From Pelobates cultripes (taxonomy: Eukaryota; Chordata; Amphibia; Anura; Pelobatidae): a stretch of 64,000 nucleotides of DNA. Positions 22,781 through 33,199 of this stretch are shown one piece after another (position 1 is the stretch's first letter; the number at the start of each line of letters is the position of its first letter). The stretch is taken from the NCBI GenBank assembly GCA_933207985.1, contig OW240917.1, positions 123,899,189 through 123,963,188 on the forward strand, in the 5' to 3' direction. The notes under the pieces are model-generated. The model saw only the letters and a list, made by a program, of their open reading frames with translations. It searched no databases and was not told where the DNA came from. The translations under genes were made by a program, and so were the position numbers.

Positions 22781-22956
22781 TTTTGCTGTGCATGTATAAT
22801 ATCATCCCGATGCCTTCCTATGTTAAAGCATTGGATTTACTGAGACCATCAATTGGATTTGCTGATCTCAGTGGGACTGGTTACCTAAACAGCTATACCA
22901 GCATTATAATGCCAGGAATACATGTTTGTATTTCTGACACTATAGTGTTCCTTTAA
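22781..22956. mobile_element. TTAA MITE, right half
   Basis: Ends GACACTATAGTGTTCCTTTAA at 22956, the inverse of the AGGGACACTATAG MITE end seen at 36364. No matching left end was found. Equivalent copy ends at 56748. Confidence 0.6.
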
Positions 22957-23539
22957 GATTATCTCCAATGAACTCTATTCATGCACACCTGGAAGCTCAA
23001 CTGGAAATGGTAAATCTTTGTACATAGAACATTATCCTTTTAAAATAAGTGAATGACAAAGTACTGTAATGTAGTACATGATATATTATTACTGCTCTGC
23101 TTAGAAAAAAACTGCATTTGAAAGATTCTTTGTAAAGCCATCAAATTGTCAACCAGTGGTTCTTGCAAATGGGATCTAACAGCAGCATTCAAACCTGCCC
23201 TCATTTTGCAGAAACATCCTAAATCCCAGTAGAGAAAAGAAAAAAAATAATATAAAGTTGTGCAAATTACGTTTTTGAGTGCTGGAGAAGTATGCAAGAG
23301 ATGCTATCCCCTTCCTCTGTTTTATTTCTTTAGTTTCATATATAACTATTTTTTTGTGATAGTGATGCATTAACCTTTTTGTCACCGGAGATGTCGTGTC
23401 ACCGGAGAAGTTGTGCATTTCTTGTTCTTTTTCTAATTAAAAAGCAGCGTTACAAACTATGATGTAAAAGATCAAGTACATAAATACTGCTTTCTAAACT
23501 GCTTTCTTTCACTGGAGCACTGAATAGAAGACAAATATG
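22957..23539. other. Non-coding sequence, nothing recognised
   Basis: ORFs on minus (up to 85 codons) show no domain. A small direct repeat, GTCACCGGAGATG / GTCACCGGAGAAG, lies at 23381-23410. Confidence 0.45.
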
Positions 23540-26500
23540 TTTTTTTTATTTTATTTTTCATTGTAAATTTTTAGTTCACATTTGAATATAACAATAAAAT
23601 TGACAATTATCATAATAATCATACATCTTTTTTGATTATACTTTTGTGATCAATACTTATATTCAAAGATAATTTGCCTTTCTTCGATTTTTTCAATATG
23701 TCATTCATAAACAATATTGTGAACATATCATTTTCATAAAACAAAATAAGTAAGTAAATAAAGGAAAAGAAGAACTAAAGATTAAAAAGGGAGAAGGTAA
23801 GAGAGTAATCATATACCTTTGTTTATCAGGACCATTTTATAGTTATATACTTATTTAGCTCAATACTCTACCAGGCACAGCTGTCGAGTTTCACAAGCAA
23901 GATTAGCTTATATAATATCTGAGTGTCACAGATCCTTCGTATCCATGTAGCAAAAACGGAGATAATTACCTTCTGAAGAGCGAGGGGAGTGCCGCATGGC
24001 GCTTTTGTGCCATGATGCCTGGCTTGTGCGGCATGTCGGTGCACGCCAGACACTGCGGACCCACGCAATTATATAGCCCCACGTCCGTCCACAGTAAAGA
24101 TGACTTCGACGTGCGTGGGACTTCACGCAAAAGACGCATGTTTTGGTGTCAAGGGCTAGGTACAGCCAATCAGATCTGCAAGAGGGTTATTTAAACTCAC
24201 TTATTCCTTAGCTCATTGCCCTGTCGTGATTTCCCTTAGATGGTTATCTGAGAGTGTGTTCCTGATCGTGTTTTTCTGTTTGTTGACTTTGGCTTCATTT
24301 TGACTTCCCTGATTTCTGGTATCCTTGAGTTTTGGCTTTTCCTTATCGCTATGTCTCGTTCTGTGTCCCTGACCTCAGCTACTTTTCTGACTCGGGTACA
24401 CTAAGTCCAGCCATTCTAATGTCCGGTAATACGTTACCCTTAGTTCTAGGGTGTGATACTATTCTGCGTGCTGGATCAATATAATCCTGACACTGAGTTG
24501 GCCAAATTAAATGCTTCATTCCATTTTTCCCATGCTATTTTCCAAATTTTATTCTTTTGATTTGCACCTCGTCTAGCTGTTTCAGATAACCTCAATAAGA
24601 TGGACACTCATCCAATGTTGGGGCTATATTATTCCTCCAGTTCCGACTTTTAACTGTAAGTGCAGCAATATTTATATTTTTGGGGATAATTTTGTAACAA
24701 GAAAGTTTCAGGATTATGCACAATATGTATTCCCGTTATTTTGTTCATTAAATCTGCTACTTTCTTCCAATAGTTTATTTTAGGGCATGCCCACCATATG
24801 TGGAGCATGTCTCCAGGTTCTTCCTGGCATCTTTAACATTTGTCAGATATATTGAAATTAATTCAATGTAAACACTTTGGCACTAAGTACCATCTATATA
24901 AAAATGTTCTTGAAAATTCTATATGATTACTGCATAATGTAAATTTTTTAAATGAGGAAAGTGATTTTTGCCAAGTTGTTTCTTCAATTGTAACTTTTAA
25001 GCCATGTTGCCAAGCCTGTATAAAGGGTAATTGATAAATATTATTATTAGGATTCAGGCCTGCATAAAGTTTTGATATAATTTTCATAGGTGCTGCCTGC
25101 TTTGTAAGTATTTTCTCAAGGCTCGTCAGCTGCTGCCCATGTACAGACCTGTACACTGGAGTATAATATCTCAATAGCCACATTTTTAATTGTAAGTACA
25201 AGAAATATATTTGGGAGATTATAAGTTTGTGGAAGGTATATAAACTCTATAACCTTATTATCTTGAATCAATTGATAAACATATAAATTCAGTCTTTCCC
25301 AAAGCTGAAAATTTAAATTTGGTATTATAGAATGAAAAGTAGTAATGGTCATTGCTGGAGAATAAAGATTATGTGAACAATATTTGTATCTATATACATT
25401 ACAAATATTTAATTTGTGGGAAGCATAGGTATCTTTTTTGGACGAAGATGGTTAGGAAGCCACAATAAAGAAGGAAAATAATGGCCTTGTGTTACTATTG
25501 ACTCAAGATTTACCCATTGTGGTGGATTTCTCTGTATTTGTGCTATTACTAATGGGTTGATATTAGCTGCCAGATAATAATTTTTTAATATTCGGTAGGC
25601 TCATGCCTCCATTACAAAAATGACGATAAAAAAATAGCTGCAGAAACTCTCTGACTTTTTTGCCCAAATAAATCTATTAATTAGCCTTTCATTTTCTACA
25701 ATAAAATTTTTGAAATTTTGATCGTAAGATTTCAAAACAGATATTGATATTTAGGAATGACAGCAGCCATTCAACCTGACCAAGACATAATTTTGTTTCT
25801 CCAATTAGCCGGAAGTGTTGTAATATGTGTTTGTAATTCCATAAAATTTGCTTTATATAATTTATTTACTAAAGCCCTAAGTTTTATCCACAACAAAAGT
25901 TAAATAATCAATCTTCCAATCAAGTTGGAAGGTTTGTTTAAGGGTTTGTAAAGTTGTTTGTGGTATATTGAAACTCATAGCCTGTGTTTTTGTAGGATAT
26001 AATTTGTAATACGAACAGAGGCTATCTCTAAAGTGGATACAAGTGTTGGCAGAGATTCCCACAGTCTAAGGAGAGTAAGAAGGATATCATCCACAAAAAG
26101 TGTCAACTTATATTCGTTTTGATGAATTCGTATTCTGTATATATTAGGATGAGTTCGAATTAGAGTGGTAAGTGGTTCTAATGCTAAAATATATAATGCA
26201 GGGCATAAGGGACATCCTTGCCTAGAGCCGTTGGTTATATAAAACATTGGTGATGCAAAACCATTATTTATGACCATCGCTACTTGGTTGCTATACAACG
26301 CCGTAATTACCCTAATAAAATTTAGTGGAAATTGGAATTTTTCTAATACTGCAAGGAGGAAGGGCCAGTGCAACCTATCAAAGGCTTTTTCAGCATCTAA
26401 TGAAAGGAATAGACTGTTCCCCCATCCCTGCAAGCTATACATCAAGTCAATCACCTTTCTGATCCCATCTGTTCCCTGCCAGCCCTTAACAAAACTCAGT

Positions 26501-26622
26501 TGATCATTATGTACAATTATCGGAATAATGTATAATAATCTGTTGGAAATTTTTTTTGAAAATATTTTAATATCCAGATTTAAAAGGGAAATTGGTCGGA
26601 GGGCTGTTATGGGCAAATGCAA
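23540..26622 (-). pseudogene. L1-like LINE ORF2, 5' truncated, with nested solo LTR
   Basis: Minus-strand ORF2 relic. From 26600 leftward it encodes RPISLLNLDIKIFSKKISNR, then SLDAEKAFDRLHWPFLLAVL, then NGSRQGCPLCPALYILALEP, and the catalytic palm motif LTLFVDDILL (FVDD at 26086-26097; the family usually has FADD). C-terminal pieces follow in shifted frames: ERLNLYVYQLIQD near 25290, HGQQLTSLEKIL near 25130, and a HxWWxCPKI-type block near 24800 (clearest in copy B). The left end has a T tract (23541 on), the poly-A tail of a minus-strand LINE. The order of motifs and the HIWWACPKI ending identify the L1/Tx1 group. Frameshifts, loss of the endonuclease and the LTR at 23924-24492 make it inactive. 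Confidence 0.9.
23924..24492 (+). mobile_element. Solo LTR, Ty3/gypsy-like, with perfect 5-bp target duplication
   Basis: A 569-bp segment running TGTCACAGATCC...ATAATCCTGACA is flanked by CTGAG at 23919-23923 and 24493-24497. TG..CA ends plus a 5-bp duplication are the signature of an LTR inserted by a retroviral-type integrase; absence of internal genes shows it is solo. It interrupts the L1-like 3' region. The copy at 57751-58329 sits in the same site with the same CTGAG. Confidence 0.9.
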
Positions 26623-27500
26623 ATATTACAAGTTTTAGAATGAAATATTGTATTCCTCAAACTGTGTACTTTGTCTTTAAGAGATATTGCAAACTGATAA
26701 GGTGTTAGAAATGGAACATTTTGTTTTTCATATATGTTTATTTAAGCAATGACCTGTTACCTACTTTCAGTGCATAATATATTCATGCCAATTTGTGTTA
26801 GCTTAATACAAAACAAGTAATGCAATAATATATTCAAGGCTATGCTACGTCATCCTGACGTACTCCATTTTGTCCGGGATAATGGAAATGTAGTATAAAC
26901 AATAAATAAGATGTCTAGGTCATTACAAATAAACCAGTAGATAAGATGTTCAGACTTTAAGATGCCGTCTTGTCCAAAGTCAGGGGATTTTCCATGACGT
27001 GTGCACCCTTACGTTATGGCCTTGTATTTTTGCCAAGTTAAGGGAGGTCCTAAAATGAATAAAAGTAAAAGAAGTTACTTTTTCATATATGAACTACGGT
27101 AAGCCTAAAATGAAGACACCTAAGGTATAAATAGGTGTACTTTCAAATGGTAAGGGACAGAGGAGAGATTTGGAGACAGACGCTGCTCCATCTTAAAATG
27201 ACAGAGACTGACATGACATGTTCAGGAGAGTATGTTAATCTATTAATGATATTTGCAAGCATTTAGTTTAATCTTATAAACTCTGCTATAAATTATTGTA
27301 ATGTATTTTATATGTCTATATTTATATTTTTATATAATAAATATCTAAAAGACAAAACTTTTTTTCTTCCAAGACAATCCTTATTTTATATTGTATTCTC
27401 AATTATTTATATATGTTAAATAGAGGATCTCTTACTAACTATATACGATTATGGCTAAGATATCTGTATGGTTAGCCCTGCTAAGTTCTATGCTTTAAAA
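26623..27500 (+). other. Non-coding; possible decayed LTR promoter region
   Basis: A TATA-like GGTATAAATAGG lies at 27125, and AATAAATATC (27338) about 210 bp downstream. This spacing is compatible with an LTR U3-R, but no TG..CA ends or target duplication were found. Duplicated at 60369-61246. Confidence 0.25.
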
Positions 27501-27559
27501 CATTATAGTGGTAAATAAGGGAACCAGCTGCGGGTACAGGGTGGGGCTTAACCGCAGAA

Positions 27560-28240
27560 TGAAGCAGACGCCATTTTCCACAGCTCCGACAGTGCTCTGT
27601 ACAATTTGACATGTATCTTAAGATACATCCAACGACATCCACACAAGCATCTACACTCTGGCAACTCCCAGTGTTGGCACATGCTCTTCTTTGCTAATTC
27701 CGGACAGAGCCGGCGTCGAAAACAGCCTGCGGCCTACCATCTCCCTACATGCCTTACAGCACGATTCGGACTGTATCACAGAAAACAACCTAACTGCTGA
27801 TTGGCCCTCAACCATGTGGAGACACTCACAGAAACCTCCGCCAGGTACACCAAGTAAATCCCAAGACATCGGGGCTCTATTGCTCGCCAGGCCCTGCCCA
27901 AAATGGTGACCCCAGAGAACCAGGAGGTCTCTGCAGACTCTCAGACCCACAGATTTGACTGCCCTCAAGCTCACACCCTGCCACAAGCACCAGAGCAAAC
28001 CGCTGCAGGCTTCCCCAATATATCAGCTCTGGCCACCAAGCAAGATATATCAGTCATCCAGGCTGACTTACAGGTGGTTAAAGACTGGGTGAGAGTCACT
28101 GAAGAGGACATCATATATGTGAGGCAGGAAGTGACCAATGTGAAATACTCCCTGCAAAACGTCCACAAAACACAACAAGCATTCTCCACACACCTTGCTA
28201 CGCTGGAGGACTGTTATGTTTTCAGCTGCAGGGTTAAAAC
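27560..28240 (+). pseudogene. L1-like ORF1 5' fragment
   Basis: A plus-strand ORF at 27903-28253 starts MVTPENQEVSADSQ and has a segment (about residues 40-110) reading LATKQDISVIQADLQVVKDWV then TEEDIIYVRQEVTNVKYSLQ, with hydrophobic residues at heptad spacing. LATKxDI followed by a coiled coil is a usual opening of amphibian L1/Tx1-type ORF1 proteins, which bind RNA as trimers. The RNA-binding part is absent: the sequence stops at a MITE cluster at about 28240. Upstream 27606-27900 has an overlapping ORF without a domain. It is on the opposite strand from the neighbouring ORF2 relic, so it is a separate insertion. Copy B (61306-61986) appears identical. Confidence 0.55.
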
Positions 28241-28306
28241 TAGAGGGACCTAGCACCCAGACCACTTAATTGAGCTGATGTGATCTGGGTGTCTGTAGTG
28301 GTCCTA
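28238..28306. mobile_element. Short palindromic MITE remnant
   Basis: AGGGACCTAGCACCCAGACC ... ATCTGGGTGTCTGTAGTGGTCCTATAA folds on itself. It resembles the left arm of the TTAA MITE at 3850 (ACCACTATAGGCACCCAGAC). Confidence 0.5.
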
Positions 28307-28322
28307 TAATTGTATCTGCATG

Positions 28323-28485
28323 CACTGGCGTATGTACCGCGGTCGCAGGGGTCGCAGCCCTGTGACCCCTGCGACCAGGTGCCTGCTGCCATGTGTTGCG
28401 GCTCCAGCCCGCGCAGACTAAGCGTGCGGGGGGCCCATGGATCAGTTTTCACACCGGGGCCCCATGCGTTGTGTGTACGCCACTG
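28323..28485. mobile_element. Small hAT-like MITE
   Basis: Ends CACTGGCGTATGTACCGCGG and ...GTGTGTACGCCACTG are inverted over about 14 bp. A GGTCGCAGGGGTCGCAG / CTGTGACCCCTGCGACC stem is internal. No matching 8-bp flank. Copy B at 62069-62231. Confidence 0.6.
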
Positions 28486-29127
28486 CTCCTACCTCCCAAT
28501 CCCCGGTTGCTGAAGGGGTGAAAACCCCTTCAGTCACTTACCTGAGACCCCCACCGTCCCTCGGGTGGTTTTGGGTCGCAGCTGCTGCTCTTCTTTATTA
28601 CGTCGGATGGTGGGCAAGACTGATCCCACCCGCTGGCCGTGGAGACCTAATGTGCATGCGTGGCAATGCCACGCATGTGCATTAGAGCTCTCCATAGGAA
28701 AGCATTGAAAATGCTTTTCAATGGGGAATTGAGCGATGCTGGAGGTCACCACTAGTGGGCGTTTCAGGATTCCAGGTGGGCGGTAGGGATTTCCTCATTT
28801 TGAGAGATTGGGTGGGCGGGAGGGCGGGTGCGAGCCAGAGGTACCCCTGCAACCGGGTACCACCATCACCATTTGTGGCCGCCAGGCCGCCATCCAAGGG
28901 GTCCATCAGGTGGCCCATGCTGTCAGGGCCACCCGATGGATGTGGAATGTAAGGGGGCCTGATCAGTGCTGGGCGCTTTAACAGCGTGACCGGGCCCCCT
29001 GTTATTACATCACACGCTGGGAGGAAGTGACTGCACGTCACTCCTCCCAGCTAACACACAGACCGCGCGGGAGGAAGCAGAGGGTGTCAGAGTGGGAACT
29101 CTGACTCCCATCCACCTGAGCCACCAC
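28486..29127. mobile_element. MITE-derived GC-rich sequence
   Basis: Contains hairpins GCATGCGTGGCAATGCCACGCATGTGC (about 28652-28680) and CATAGGAAAGCATTGAAAATGC + TTTTCAATG (28692-28720). The latter also occurs in the TTAA MITE at 4027 in a related form. Ends not resolved; the ORFs are not genes. Confidence 0.4.
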
Positions 29128-29333
29128 CAGTGGCATCGCTAGGGGGGGCCAGATGGGGCCATGCCCCCCCACATCATGTGTGTGTGTGTGTGTATGAACT
29201 CAGCAGTCTGTGTGTGTGGACTCAGCAGTATGTGTGTGTATAAACTCAGCAGTCTGTGTGTATGGACTCAGCAGTGTGTATGTGTGTGTATGAACTCAGA
29301 AGTCTGTGCGTGTGTGTCTGTGTGTATTGACTT
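29128..29333. mobile_element. hAT-like element 5' end followed by TG-rich minisatellite
   Basis: CAGTGGCATCGCTAGGGGGG is a hAT-type end. The GGCCAGATGGGGCCATGCCC palindrome follows. Then come variants of a TGTGTATGGACTCAGCAGTC unit of about 25 bp. The 3' end is not recognised. Confidence 0.5.
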
Positions 29334-29533
29334 AAAACTGATCCTGATGAAAGCCACAGACGATGGCTGTAACGTCGATCATATTTTAATGGTGTTGAAA
29401 TAAAGGAAATTTTTATGAAGAAAAGACCGTGAGTGCAAGCCTTCATTGACTGTATAATACTTTTTGGGACTGGCTAGAATGCACCCGGCGTTTTGAATAA
29501 GTTAAAAGCTAACAAGTGTGAGTGCAAGGAGCA
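29334..29533. other. Repeat-derived sequence with hammerhead-like core string
   Basis: CTGATGAAAGCCACAGACGA + TGGCTGTAACGTCGATC (29343-29379) has a CTGATGA box, a five-base-pair AGCCA/TGGCT stem and a GTAAC box. The GAAA box of hammerhead ribozymes is altered and there is an extra A before the stem, so activity is doubtful. Confidence 0.2.
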
Positions 29534-29539
29534 ATAAGA

Positions 29540-29540
29540 A

Positions 29541-29595
<55 letters not shown>
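29540..29595. repeat. (AT)n microsatellite
   Basis: About 28 AT dinucleotides. Copy B at 63286-63341. Confidence 0.95.
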
Positions 29596-29597
<2 letters not shown>

Positions 29598-29609
29598 ACT
29601 TGTAGCAAT

Positions 29610-29710
29610 GGCATACATTATTTTCCAGGGCTGCTTTGGATTCCCAGTTTGGCTCTGCCAGCGAGTGCGCTTTACCGCTGAATCATCTGTGTGAGCTGCC
29701 GCACACTTTA
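29610..29710 (-). mobile_element. Possible tRNA-derived SINE head
   Basis: On minus, GATTCAGCGGTAAAGCGCAC resembles a tRNA box A region (TRGCTCAGNGGTAGAGCGC), and GGGAATCCAA 36 bp downstream resembles a weak box B. There is no cloverleaf with paired acceptor, so this is not a working tRNA gene. Confidence 0.3.
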
Positions 29711-29779
29711 GCCCTGCTACATGCGCCTGGAAGCTGCTGTTGACAGGTACTAGTAGTCTAGAGATTAGGACATGGGGTA

Positions 29780-30150
29780 TATGCTCAGCTATCTGTATAA
29801 TACTATAGTGCTGTTCTCTGTATAATACAGATCTGTGTGTGTATAATATCCCGGGATAGTCAGTGCTTCCTGTATAGTGCTGCTCTTTGTATAATACAGG
29901 TCTGTGCCTGTATAATATTCTGGAACAGTCAGTGTTCCCTGTATAGTGCTGCTCTGTGTCTTGGGATATTATACACAAACAGACCTGTATTATACAGAGA
30001 GAAGCACTATACAGGGTGCACTGACTGTCCCAATTTATTATACACACAACCCTGTATTATACAGAGAGCAGCGCTATACAGGGTGCACTGACTGTTCCAA
30101 TTTATTATACACACAACCCTGTATTATACAGAGAGCACTGACTGTCCAGG
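29780..30150. repeat. 67-bp minisatellite arranged as an inverted repeat
   Basis: Left half (29780-29955): CCTGTATAGTGCTGCTCTGT with TATAATACAGGTCTGTG. Right half (29975-30150): the reverse complement, CCCTGTATTATACAGAGAGC + AGCGCTATACAGGGTGCACT, repeating with a 67-bp period (30050, 30117). The halves can pair into a stem of over 150 bp. Confidence 0.9.
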
Positions 30151-30337
30151 GATATTATACTCAGACAGTAATTGATAGCTGTGCTGCAAAATGATATTGG
30201 AATTTTTTTTTCAAATGTTGGCAACTATGGCACTGTATCAAGGGAAATGTGTTTGCTTTTAATAATTTGTTTTAATAATCCCTGGTGGAAAATAATGATT
30301 CCTCCACCAGGGATTATTTAAAAAAAACAACACATTG

Positions 30338-30722
30338 TGTCTTTGTATGTATGTGTGTCTTATGTATGTGTCTTTGTATGTATGTGTGTATCTTTGTATG
30401 TATGTCTTGTGTGTGTGTGTCTGTCTGTATGTATGTGTCTTGTCTTTGTATGTATGTGTTGTGTGTGTATGTGTATTTGTATGTATGTGTGTCTTATGTA
30501 TGTGTCTTTGTATGCATGTGTGTCTTGTGTCTGTCTGTATGTGTGTGTGTCTTTGTATGTATGTCTCATTTGTGTCTGTGTGTATGTGTGCATGTCTCTG
30601 TGTGTGTGTCTGTATGTGTGCCTGTCTGTTTGTATGTATGTGTCTTTGTATGTGTGTATGTGTGTCTTGTGTGTGTGTATGTGTGTCTTGTGTGTGTGTC
30701 TGTATGTATGTGTGCCTGTCTG
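30338..30722. repeat. TG-rich microsatellite (TGTCTTTGTATGTATG type)
   Basis: Loose repetition of TGTGTCTTTGTATGTATG. The overlapping cysteine/valine-rich ORFs on plus and histidine/threonine-rich ORF on minus are artefacts of the repeat. Second copy at 31814-32198. Confidence 0.93.
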
Positions 30723-30839
30723 TTATAGTGGGCTATAGTAAGTAATAGTAAGTGGGCTACCTAGCTCAGCCTTCCTACTGGGCATTGCTATAAGTAAGGT
30801 TAAAAAATAGAAAAAAGGGAAAAAAAAGTGGGGAGGGGA

Positions 30840-31258
30840 ATTGAGGAGGGAGAGGAGGGGAGCTGACGCACAGATGAGAAATCATATTATGCGCAAACAG
30901 AGAAGTCGTCTGAATTTCACCGAAAGAGGAGACCTTTGTTTGTTCCTTACGGAAATCGAACCAGATATCAAATATTTAGTCTCGCAGCATCAACCTCAAC
31001 GATCTCATTAATCATTAGTAAAGGTAATTTCAATTTACTTTTTCGTTTTCTCATTAAACTTTATAAAGTTAAAAACATTATAAACATGCATTAAGTTGAA
31101 ATAAAAATATAAATGTACGTACATTTATTTTTTTTAAAACACCCTCCTTTCTAAAAAATATTCTGCACTTGCGCGAAAACTGGTGGGCGGTAAGGAAATA
31201 TTTCCATCAAGAACGATGTATTAGTGGGCGGTAGGTAGAAAGAGGTTGACTACCACTG
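30840..31258 (+). pseudogene. hAT transposase C-terminus and 3' inverted terminal end
   Basis: Frame ending at a stop at 31010-31012 reads RLNFTERGDLCLFLTEIEPD then IKYLVSQHQPQRSH. The pattern RGDLxLxLTxIxPDIxxLxxxxQ-x-SH-stop is the C-terminal end of hAT transposases of the kind that gave rise to ZBED5-like vertebrate genes. About 250 bp downstream, AGGTTGACTACCACTG (ending 31258) is the inverse of a CAGTGGTAGTCAACCT hAT end. So this is the 3' terminus of a formerly autonomous element: only about 40 codons remain, and the DNA-binding and catalytic parts are missing. The sequence upstream is the TG tract and a GGGAGAGGAGGGGAG purine run. The tail is duplicated at 32333-32737. Confidence 0.75.
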
Positions 31259-31400
31259 ACGTAAACGTAAAGACAATACTTTTCCAGTTTTATTGCTGTG
31301 GGCATAGTCCCTGGTTTTTAAACTTTGTAAAATATATACCATTTTACTCATGGGACTTGTTCATTTTGACCTATTGTTTCTTGTAATGCTGGTGTGGGAG

Positions 31401-31486
31401 CATAGGCGTGCGCAGCCTATTGCATTAGGGTGTGCACCCTAAAGCACAAACACACGCCGCGTGTGTGTGTGTGTATATATATATAT
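31401..31486. other. Junction segment between the two local copies
   Basis: CATAGGCGTGCGCAGCCTAT begins it, followed by GGGTGTGCACCCTAAAGCAC, CGCGTGTGTG and a TATATA run. It resembles the left end of a common amphibian DNA element with ends near CATAGGCGTGCGCA, cut short by the second copy. Confidence 0.4.
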
Positions 31487-32332
31487 ACAGGGTGCACTGA
31501 CTGTCCCAATTTATTATACACACAACCCTGTATTATACAGAGAGCAGCACTATACAGGGTGCACTGACTGTTCCAATTTATTATACACACAACCCTGTAT
31601 TATACAGAGAGCACTGACTGTCCAGGGATATTATACTCAGACAGTAATTGATAGCTGTGCTGCAAAATGATATTGGAATTTTTTTTTCAAATGTTGGCAA
31701 CTATGGCACTGTATCAAGGGAAATGTGTTTGCTTTTAATAATTTGTTTTAATAATCCCTGGTGGAAAATAATGATTCCTCCACCAGGGATTATTTAAAAA
31801 AAACAACACATTGTGTCTTTGTATGTATGTGTGTCTTATGTATGTGTCTTTGTATGTATGTGTGTATCTTTGTATGTATGTCTTGTGTGTGTGTGTCTGT
31901 CTGTATGTATGTGTCTTGTCTTTGTATGTATGTGTTGTGTGTGTATGTGTATTTGTATGTATGTGTGTCTTATGTATGTGTCTTTGTATGCATGTGTGTC
32001 TTGTGTCTGTCTGTATGTGTGTGTGTCTTTGTATGTATGTCTCATTTGTGTCTGTGTGTATGTGTGCATGTCTCTGTGTGTGTGTCTGTATGTGTGCCTG
32101 TCTGTTTGTATGTATGTGTCTTTGTATGTGTGTATGTGTGTCTTGTGTGTGTGTATGTGTGTCTTGTGTGTGTGTCTGTATGTATGTGTGCCTGTCTGTT
32201 ATAGTGGGCTATAGTAAGTAATAGTAAGTGGGCTACCTAGCTCAGCCTTCCTACTGGGCATTGCTATAAGGAAGGTTAAAAAATAGAAAAAAGGAAAAAA
32301 AAAAGGTGGGGAGGGGAATTGAGGAGGGAGAG

Positions 32333-32737
32333 GAGGGGAGCTGACGCACAGATGAGAAATCATATTATGCGCAAACAGAGAAGTCGTCTGAATATCACCG
32401 AAAGAGGAGACCTTTGTTTGTTCCTTACGGAAAATCGAACCAGATATCAAATATTTAGTCTCGCAGCATCAACCTCAAGGATCTCATTAATCACTAGTAA
32501 AGGTAATTTCAATTTACTTTATTGTTTTCTCATTAAACTTTATAAAGTTAAAAACATTATAAACATGCATTAAGTTGAAATAAAAATATAAATGTACGTA
32601 CATTTATTTTTTTTAAAACACCCTCCTTTCTAAAAAATATTCTGCACTTGCGCGAAAACTGGTGGGCGGTAAGGAAATATTTCCATCAAGAACGATGTAT
32701 TAGTGGGCGGTAGGTAGAAAAAGGTTGACTACCACTG
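32333..32737 (+). pseudogene. hAT transposase C-terminus, second copy, frameshifted
   Basis: Same sequence as 30840-31258. An extra A after TTACGG (about 32430) shifts the frame, so the reading RLNITERGDLCLFLTE continues as NRTRYQIFS and the PDIKYLVSQ...SH ending is out of frame. The 3' end ACTACCACTG at 32737 is kept. The frameshift arose after the local duplication, or was repaired in the other copy. Confidence 0.75.
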
Positions 32738-32881
32738 ACGTAAACGTAAAGACAATACTTTTCCAGTTTTATTGCTGTGGGCATAGTCCCTGGTTTTTAA
32801 ACTTTGTAAAATATATACCATTTTACTCATGGGACTTGTTCATTTTGATCTATTGTTTTTTTGTAATGCTGGTGTGGGAGC

Positions 32882-33199
32882 TATATATTGTTGTTCAGTT
32901 GTATCTCTTAACGCTCGTAAATGTGTTCGATTTTGAGCATCTGTTGTTTTCTTAATATAGGAAGCTTGATTAATAAAGATGCCCAGCACAACTGTCTTAT
33001 GTGAAGATCGCTGTTTATACGGCTGTAAAATGTCCAGTTAGTCCATTCTATACGATGCCGCAGAGTAAGGGGAAGAGAGCAGTGGAAAAAGCCGGAAAGC
33101 CTGAAAAATTTAACTCCTTTGGTCCAAAAGCTCTTTCGGAGTCTTCACATATGCATTTTAAACCAAAAAAGTACTTTGAGTGAAGTAACAAATGTCACA
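32882..33199. other. Non-coding; small unrecognised ORF
   Basis: A 60-codon plus ORF (33001-33183) contains MPQSKGKRAVEKAGKPEKFN, a basic stretch that could be the start of a LINE ORF1, but nothing follows to support it. Confidence 0.25.

Larger units (their letters stand above)
9759..30255 (+). repeat. 33.9-kb-spaced segmental duplication, copy A
   Basis: This segment reappears in the same order and orientation at 43667-64000. Spacing is 33,908 at 10.0 kb, 33,891 from 10.9 kb, 33,841 from 14.8 kb and 33,746 from 27.6 kb. Nested insertions are shared, including the solo LTR at 23924 with its CTGAG duplication. Differences are small indels and scattered substitutions. The copy continues past the right edge of the window in B, so 30255 is a minimum end. 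Confidence 0.97.
30012..32881 (+). repeat. Local tandem duplication, 1,476-bp period
   Basis: 30012-31400 is repeated at 31488-32879 with few differences. The junction segment 31401-31486 is unique. Both copies carry the minisatellite end, a TG tract and the hAT transposase C-terminus. Differences include one inserted A in the second hAT frame and a few substitutions. Confidence 0.95.

Noticed and set aside
26623..27500. A host gene promoter at the TATA-like box near 27125
   Set aside because: No coding exon downstream; only an L1 ORF1 relic follows. An LTR promoter is possible but unproven.
29610..29710. A working tRNA gene
   Set aside because: Box A-like sequence is present, but there is no acceptor stem pairing or proper box B; at most a SINE head.
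30285..32221. CVCV-rich ORFs up to 147 codons
   Set aside because: Products of the TG microsatellite, present in three frames at once and duplicated with it.
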